Assembly (NCBI GenBank): GCA_964343805.1
Contig: CAYFLR010000021.1
Coordinates: 18,360-82,359 of the forward strand
DNA: 64,000 bases
Origin: CAYFLR01 sp964343805
GTDB lineage: Bacteria > Bdellovibrionota_B > Oligoflexia > CAYFLR01
Reading direction: 5' to 3'
The notes under the pieces were generated by a model that did not search any database, was not told where the DNA came from, and saw only the letters and a list, made by a program, of their open reading frames with translations. Every line of letters starts with the position of its first letter. Positions within the stretch are counted from its first letter, which is position 1. Both the position numbers and the translations under genes were made by a program. Below are positions 58,961 to 64,000 of this stretch, one piece after another.

Positions 58961-61618
58961 ATGAACCTTTCGATTACTAAAATAATCCAGTTTGGATTCT
59001 TAATAACGGTTTTTTTGCTGGGATCTCATATGTGGGGAGCGCCCAGCCAAGGAATGATCCAAAAATTGATGCAAAATGCCCGGCAACCTAACCAACATAT
59101 CAATCTCAAAGTGATTAAGCCGGCCGATTATAAAGAAATAAATATCACTAACTTCTGTAAATATGAAATTGATGATGTTTCTGCCACTCCGGTTGCAGGG
59201 AATGATAAAACTAGGAAAGTGTGTGAGAAAGATGGACAATCAGCCGATCAGGTAACATGCCCGGGAAGAACATTAAAGCTTTCCGATGCCAGTGCAGACG
59301 GAAAGACCGCCTGTCAAGAGACAGAAAGTGAGAAATTTTGTCTATTTGAGGGGCAACGGTTAAAAATTGGAACCAATGTGAAATCGGGAGAGCAGGTTTG
59401 TACTTGTCGCACTCAAGGAATGGATTGTTCTAAAGTTCCACCTAAATCGAGTCTTTCTTTAAAGCTAACTAAAGATGGTGGAGGTACTAAAAAACCTAAG
59501 CCTAAACAGCGTTCTGGTTGCTCTATCGAAAGTCAACCCAGTGGAGCAGGGAATATGGCTAATTGGCTATATATGTTAATGATCTTATTACCCTTGTTGG
59601 CGGTTCGTTTTCAGAAATATGGGAAGACTACTACTCTTTCAGTCTTGGCTTTGGCAATGATGTTCTCTATTTCCTCTTGCTCATCCGAAGATAGTTCAGA
59701 TGTCAAAACTAATATCACTGGGAGCCAAGGTAGTTTAGATCTCCATCATATGAATATCTTACTCCATAAGAAAGACACTATAGATCGAAGTGATACCTAT
59801 GAGGTTTTCTTTATTGAAGCCTTTACCTCATCTAAAGCTTCCTTAGTGGATTCAGCAGAAAATAGTAATACCAATGGGAATCAAGCCATCATCCAAGCAA
59901 TGGGGGGGGGAGAACCAACTCTTTATCCAGCTCCCTACGGTTTAGCTATTAGCAAGGAAATTAATGAATTGTTAGTAAAATTTGCTAATGGAGAAACTCT
60001 CAGTGCGGGCGAGCAAGCCAAGGTTTTCAATAACCCTAACTTGAATATTTATAAAGCGATTCTCGATGGTGAGGAAATTGAAGCTCGAATTATTCAAGAT
60101 CCACTGAAGTCAGAAGATCAAGCATTTAATGTCTATTTTTATACCACTTATAAGGATCGTACAAGGGAAGAGCAACTTATTATAGGAAAATATACCTCAA
60201 CTGCTTATCAAAATTTTGAAAATAACTTACTGACCAATCATGGAACTCCAGAAAAGGAAAAAAAGGTTCTCTTGCAAGATAGCTTTATGCGGGAAGAGTT
60301 TAGTTTTTTCGAACAAAAATTCTACGATCATATTGATGAAGAGTTTGAAGAAATTGACTTTTGGTTAGATGCCTTTGATCATCTAGAAGCCAAGGGTTAT
60401 TTAAATGCCTTTAATCTAAATGAAAAGCAACTCTTTCCAAGTGCTTTTGCCAAAGATGAGAAAGGGGTAGTTAGAGCCGAAACTCACTGGAATAAACTCT
60501 TTCAAGACTATGATCTGCTTCAGACCCGCTATCAGATCCCAAGCAAAGATCAACTCTCTGATACTCAAAAGCAGATCCAGCATCTTTACAGTCTCTATCT
60601 TTGTCAATTTGACCCCATCTCCCTCGAATCCACTGCTGATTTATGCGTAATTGAAAGTGTAGAAAAAGGTCGTAATGGGACGGGATCTATTAAACTGAAG
60701 AAAGTTCTCCCTAATACTGATAAAAAGGTAGCCTTAGCAGAAATACCTAAGGTGGCCATCTCCTCATCTCATGATTATGATGCTATTAAAAATGCCATTG
60801 CCCTTTGGAGTCTAGTTATCGGAAAAGAGGTGGCAGCTACCACCCATATTCCCTGGAAAAATCAGTTTGCTGCTGTGAATAGTTATCTACCCACTGCCAA
60901 AGAATATTACTCTTACCCAGCTCGTCTATTTGTGCAAGAGCAAGTTCCAGGTGGTTGTAGAGAGAATGCCACCGCCTTTGATAAAGACTCTTATAATGTG
61001 GTCACTGGGGCCTGTATGAAGAGGGATCTCTGCCGTAAAGAGCTGGGTATGTTTGATGTTCATATTGATGGTTTCTTTAACAACTTTGTGGCTAAAGGAG
61101 TGGGTATTAGTACTGAAAATGATGGTATTTCAGCTCAAGTAAACAGTATCTTTGATAGTGTGATGGATTTAACGGGCGATGATCCCATACCTACCGCTGT
61201 TTGTACGAATGCTCCAATCAAACCGAAAGTCACCACTGTTCCCACTTTAAAATGTCCTTCTAGAGTCACTGATGTTGTCCTGCGATTGAATAAAGGATTT
61301 GAAACAGCACCTAAATGTTCAACTTGGTACTCCTGTTCGACCATTGATCATCAAGGGGAAAAACCTTCCATTGTGGTATCTGTGAGTTCATTAGATAAAA
61401 GCCTGCAAGATAAGGCTTTAAAGTTATATACCCAAGCAGAGATTGACCGTCAGAAAGCCAAAAATTCAGGTGATTTTAAAAAGGGATTAATGGTTTGTAT
61501 TCCACCTGAATCTGAGCATTACACCACCTATTTGGATGGAGGCATTGCTAAGGAATCCTTTGAAGGTCAAACTGGAATTAAGCGGCATGTAACCCCTAAA
61601 ATGGCATTGCCCGAATAA
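58961..61618 (+). CDS. Large exported cysteine-rich protein with internal sorting-like segment and second lipobox
   Basis: The protein has 885 residues. A signal segment ends HMWGAP. The first 180 residues are rich in paired cysteines (CEKDGQSADQVTC, VCTCRTQGMDC). Then comes SGCSIES (Cys187), a hydrophobic helix (NWLYMLMILLPLLAVRF) and basic residues, like the C-terminal MYXO-CTERM type. It is not terminal: a second hydrophobic helix ends SISSC (Cys240), like a lipoprotein signal, followed by a 640-residue domain of unknown fold. The gene looks like a fusion of two exported proteins, or a missed frame break between them. GGGGAG precedes the ATG. Next in the same operon is another lipoprotein. 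Confidence 0.7.
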   Translation: MNLSITKIIQFGFLITVFLLGSHMWGAPSQGMIQKLMQNARQPNQHINLKVIKPADYKEINITNFCKYEIDDVSATPVAGNDKTRKVCEKDGQSADQVTCPGRTLKLSDASADGKTACQETESEKFCLFEGQRLKIGTNVKSGEQVCTCRTQGMDCSKVPPKSSLSLKLTKDGGGTKKPKPKQRSGCSIESQPSGAGNMANWLYMLMILLPLLAVRFQKYGKTTTLSVLALAMMFSISSCSSEDSSDVKTNITGSQGSLDLHHMNILLHKKDTIDRSDTYEVFFIEAFTSSKASLVDSAENSNTNGNQAIIQAMGGGEPTLYPAPYGLAISKEINELLVKFANGETLSAGEQAKVFNNPNLNIYKAILDGEEIEARIIQDPLKSEDQAFNVYFYTTYKDRTREEQLIIGKYTSTAYQNFENNLLTNHGTPEKEKKVLLQDSFMREEFSFFEQKFYDHIDEEFEEIDFWLDAFDHLEAKGYLNAFNLNEKQLFPSAFAKDEKGVVRAETHWNKLFQDYDLLQTRYQIPSKDQLSDTQKQIQHLYSLYLCQFDPISLESTADLCVIESVEKGRNGTGSIKLKKVLPNTDKKVALAEIPKVAISSSHDYDAIKNAIALWSLVIGKEVAATTHIPWKNQFAAVNSYLPTAKEYYSYPARLFVQEQVPGGCRENATAFDKDSYNVVTGACMKRDLCRKELGMFDVHIDGFFNNFVAKGVGISTENDGISAQVNSIFDSVMDLTGDDPIPTAVCTNAPIKPKVTTVPTLKCPSRVTDVVLRLNKGFETAPKCSTWYSCSTIDHQGEKPSIVVSVSSLDKSLQDKALKLYTQAEIDRQKAKNSGDFKKGLMVCIPPESEHYTTYLDGGIAKESFEGQTGIKRHVTPKMALPE

Positions 61619-61630
61619 AAGGAGACTCTT

Positions 61631-62887
61631 ATGAAATACACCCTTTTTACTTTGATGATGATTTTGTTTTTAGCCGCCTGCGATAAAGAGGAAGATAGTG
61701 AGGCTAAGGCTATTGGCCCTAGGTCCAATGACAAAAAAGAGGCACGGACTATCAATCCTGAATACTCCTATTATGTAGGGGCCGAAACCGGTTATGCTAC
61801 TTTGACCAGTCCCAGTGGAAAAGATATAATGCGCTATGAGCCATCGAGCTATGCACCCTATGTGGCTTTTGATGGAGAGCAGGTGATGGTAGATTCAAAT
61901 GTATCTCGTCTCCTTATTTTACAATCTCATCATATTGATCAACTGGATCTGTTTAGTCTAAAATCAGAAGAGCCTGAAGTTGATATGTTTGCTCCCTTGG
62001 GATCTTATGAGGATGTGTTTGTTTATGATTTTAAAGACAAAGAATTCCTCAACAAAGTTTTAGATCAGACGGTGAGTGAGCTAGAAGCGGCCCTGCTTTC
62101 CGAAGAGTCCCTGGTTAGTGTTTTTAATGAAACCTATGGAGAGCTCTTTGGTGTTACTGAGGTTTTTACCAAAGAGAGTGGAACCTATACGGTGAATAGC
62201 GATGCGGATCTATCTCAACTCACAGATGAGGAGTACCTTGATCTCTTTGTTTCTTTACTAGGAGTTTTTGATCTCATCGATGGGGCGGAATCCGGGTTCA
62301 GTTTGGTAAAAAGCAGTGACAGAAGAAGCAAAAGATTGATGGGATTTCTAAAAAGACTCATTGGCAATACCTGTGATTCTAGCTCTAGTAAATGGGAAGG
62401 TTGTTCCATAATTAGTAACCGTGGTGGTTTAGATAAGGTTCCTTACAATCTGCTAAAAAGATTGGCTTCCAGTATTAGGAAATTTAAGAAATCTCGAGGA
62501 AGACTATTGTTGGTAGCAAGTGAAGAAGAATCTTTCGCTTTCACTTCAGAGGAGCGAAAAGAAATTTTAGATATTAAACTGTTTTCCCTCTCACAGTTAG
62601 CTAGTTTTCCCAAGTATCAAATTCTCAATTCGTTAATTGAACTGATCTATTTAGAAGCTATTGGTCCCTACTCCAGTGGAGCAAAAAGTTTTTATTTTAC
62701 TAAAGAAGATAAAGGAATGACCTTAAAGATTGGACCTGAAGTGGCTTTTAGCATCTTAAAACAATTGGCTGCGCAAAAGCGAGGAGTCGAAGCAGGCGCT
62801 GTTATGGCCGATAATCAATTAAACGAGTGGGGAGGTTCAGAATCCTCATATGATGGAGGCTTTGGTTCTGCCTTTAGTCTACGCTAA
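61631..62887 (+). CDS. Lipoprotein of unknown function
   Basis: This 418-residue protein has a clear lipobox LAAC (Cys17). AAAGGAG precedes the ATG. The mature part begins with acidic residues. A region rich in Tyr, Ser and Pro (YGATLTSP-like: ETGYATLTSPSGKDIMRYEP) is followed by alternating helices, two cysteines (CDSSSSKWEGC) and a basic patch (SIRKFKKSRGR). No known domain is recognised. It is 12 bases after the previous gene and 21 bases before the FliG-like gene, so the three are probably one operon. Confidence 0.7.
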   Translation: MKYTLFTLMMILFLAACDKEEDSEAKAIGPRSNDKKEARTINPEYSYYVGAETGYATLTSPSGKDIMRYEPSSYAPYVAFDGEQVMVDSNVSRLLILQSHHIDQLDLFSLKSEEPEVDMFAPLGSYEDVFVYDFKDKEFLNKVLDQTVSELEAALLSEESLVSVFNETYGELFGVTEVFTKESGTYTVNSDADLSQLTDEEYLDLFVSLLGVFDLIDGAESGFSLVKSSDRRSKRLMGFLKRLIGNTCDSSSSKWEGCSIISNRGGLDKVPYNLLKRLASSIRKFKKSRGRLLLVASEEESFAFTSEERKEILDIKLFSLSQLASFPKYQILNSLIELIYLEAIGPYSSGAKSFYFTKEDKGMTLKIGPEVAFSILKQLAAQKRGVEAGAVMADNQLNEWGGSESSYDGGFGSAFSLR

Positions 62888-62908
62888 GAAAGGAAAAATT
62901 CAACGAGT

Positions 62909-63967
62909 ATGGATGCTCAAAATTCAGAAATCTTAGAAACCCCTGCTGAGGTCATTTTTAAACGTGACGATGAGCACCTACTTGAATCTTTCACCACCAT
63001 TTTATTGGACGGGCATTGTGTCTTTGCCTTGAGCAAGTGCATTGAGAATCTCATGGAGCAAGATGAAACCTTAGTGAGTATCCGCCTTCTGCAGGCTCTC
63101 TTAGGTAAAGAGCAAAACCTCCTTTTTAGAGGCTTGGCGGCAGACACCAATCGAAAATTGTTGTCCGCTCTAAAAAACAAAGATTTAGAATTCTCTTTTG
63201 ATTATGAGAAAAGTATAAAAGTTCTCCAAAATTTACTAGCTCAAATTGTAGTAGAAAAGAAGCGCTGCTATACCATAGCCAAAGATGAACTTCTTCTTCC
63301 ATTAGTTGAGCAAGACGAAAACACCCTACGCAAATTCTTAAACGAAATTTCGGGTAAAGAGGGAGCGGCTTTGATTTCCCTATTACCTGCCAAAGCTATT
63401 CAAAATTTAACCGATAATTTAAGTGAAAAGAGTAAAAAAGAGATCTATGGCGGTTTCTCCCATTCCCAAGATTTCACTGCTTCTTTTATTCAGTCTGTTT
63501 TGCGTAAATATAAAAAATTTCTCAATACCAGTCAGGGACAAAGACCCATTGGTGGCGAACCTTTTATAGTTGAGTTACTTGAGTCCATGCCTGATAACGA
63601 CTCGAAAGAGTTTCTGCAGGCGCTGGAATCAAATCCTGAATTACATCACTCCATTTCCAGGCAGTTTATTACTGTCTCTGCCATATATCAGATGGATCAA
63701 AGAAGTCTGCGCATTTTTATTTCCGAATTTGAACCGGGAACCATTGCCCATTTCATCCTGATCACCGGTGAGAAAATGGAAGAAACTCTCTTTCCCTTGC
63801 TCAGTGAACGGAATTTAGCCATTGTGAAAGACACCATCACCACCCTTCGTAACTCTACTAAAAATAGAAGAGCCACCCGGATTCGAGCAGAGGAGTGTAA
63901 AAAGCAAATGTTAGAGAAGCTCAGGGATTTGGTAGATAAGAAGGAAATTATCCTCAAAGATAACTAG
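62909..63967 (+). CDS. Soluble FliG-like protein
   Basis: This 352-residue cytoplasmic protein has no signal or membrane helix. It is a paralogue of the cytoplasmic half of the gene at 53610: matching blocks are SISRQFITVSAIYQMDQRSL, RIFISEFEPGTIAHFIL, LSERNLAIVKDTITTLRNST and RIRAEECKKQMLEKLRDL. The size and three-domain helical layout (about 20-100, 120-215, 225-340) equal those of FliG (about 330-350). The typical FliG M-domain Glu-His-Pro-Gln motif is absent, so it is a divergent member and may not act in a flagellum. It probably assembles on, or alternates with, the membrane-anchored copy. Confidence 0.62.
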   Translation: MDAQNSEILETPAEVIFKRDDEHLLESFTTILLDGHCVFALSKCIENLMEQDETLVSIRLLQALLGKEQNLLFRGLAADTNRKLLSALKNKDLEFSFDYEKSIKVLQNLLAQIVVEKKRCYTIAKDELLLPLVEQDENTLRKFLNEISGKEGAALISLLPAKAIQNLTDNLSEKSKKEIYGGFSHSQDFTASFIQSVLRKYKKFLNTSQGQRPIGGEPFIVELLESMPDNDSKEFLQALESNPELHHSISRQFITVSAIYQMDQRSLRIFISEFEPGTIAHFILITGEKMEETLFPLLSERNLAIVKDTITTLRNSTKNRRATRIRAEECKKQMLEKLRDLVDKKEIILKDN

Positions 63968-64000
63968 TTGGCGTCCTAAAAAGCACATCCGCTGTGTTGA

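Noticed and set aside
53610..63967. FliG-like genes as MgtE magnesium transporter parts
   Set aside because: MgtE-N is related in fold, but there are no CBS domains or MgtE membrane helices, and the fusion has a FliF-like periplasmic part.

Overview
The window reads as chromosomal DNA of a low-GC, double-membrane (Gram-negative) bacterium. It carries outer-membrane beta-barrels, lipoproteins, a TolC/RND pump, MlaC, a type IV pilin and hybrid histidine kinases. Two exported proteins carry Gly-Cys/hydrophobic/basic segments resembling MYXO-CTERM sorting tags, and there are DUF3015/DUF4105 genes and multihaem cytochromes. Together these fit a Bdellovibrionota or 'delta-like' lineage. That placement is inference from gene content; no rRNA or tRNA gene is visible to confirm it. 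Five runs of exactly 10 N mark scaffold gaps, and two of them break the reading frame of what is clearly a single gene.

Region 1 (1-8.0 kb): the tail of a V4R-domain protein and a hybrid histidine kinase face a seven-gene minus-strand operon. The operon encodes an outer-membrane barrel, periplasmic 7-, 2- and 4-haem cytochromes, a beta-propeller protein with 17 CXXCH motifs, a previously uncalled 51-residue membrane protein and a membrane-anchored hexahaem NapC/NrfH-like cytochrome. With about 36 haem sites this looks like a complete quinol-to-cell-surface electron conduit. Region 2 (8.1-12.7 kb): a membrane protein with two cyclic-nucleotide-binding domains, a GspG-like protein and a second hybrid kinase form one unit. 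Region 3 (12.9-17.7 kb): a secreted gluzincin metallopeptidase, then a minus-strand run of EI24/CysZ-like protein, recA and a type IV pilin. Region 4 (17.8-26.7 kb): a TolC, membrane fusion protein and two tandem RND pumps. Region 5 (26.7-38 kb): uncharacterised exported proteins, pgeF, a highly charged lipoprotein, a short element with terminal inverted repeats (MITE-like), a GH3-family enzyme, an alpha/beta hydrolase, a DUF3015-DUF3015-DUF4105 set and an AAA ATPase remnant. Region 6 (38-53.5 kb): an enolase-superfamily epimerase with a GMC oxidoreductase and its Tat-exported small subunit, mlaC, two exported proteins, ettA, greB, a glycosyltransferase, dus, an orphan histidine-kinase dimerisation domain, degP and two small exported proteins.

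Region 7 (53.6-64 kb) is the most unusual. It holds an exported/anchored protein whose N-terminal half resembles the FliF C-terminal periplasmic domain and whose cytoplasmic half resembles FliG, so MS-ring and C-ring pieces lie in one chain. A second soluble FliG-like paralogue lies 7 kb downstream. Between them are two degenerate GGDEF proteins, a double-GAF protein and two lipoprotein-like genes. No ordinary flagellar genes are visible, so this may be a non-flagellar rotor-like assembly. That function is inference.
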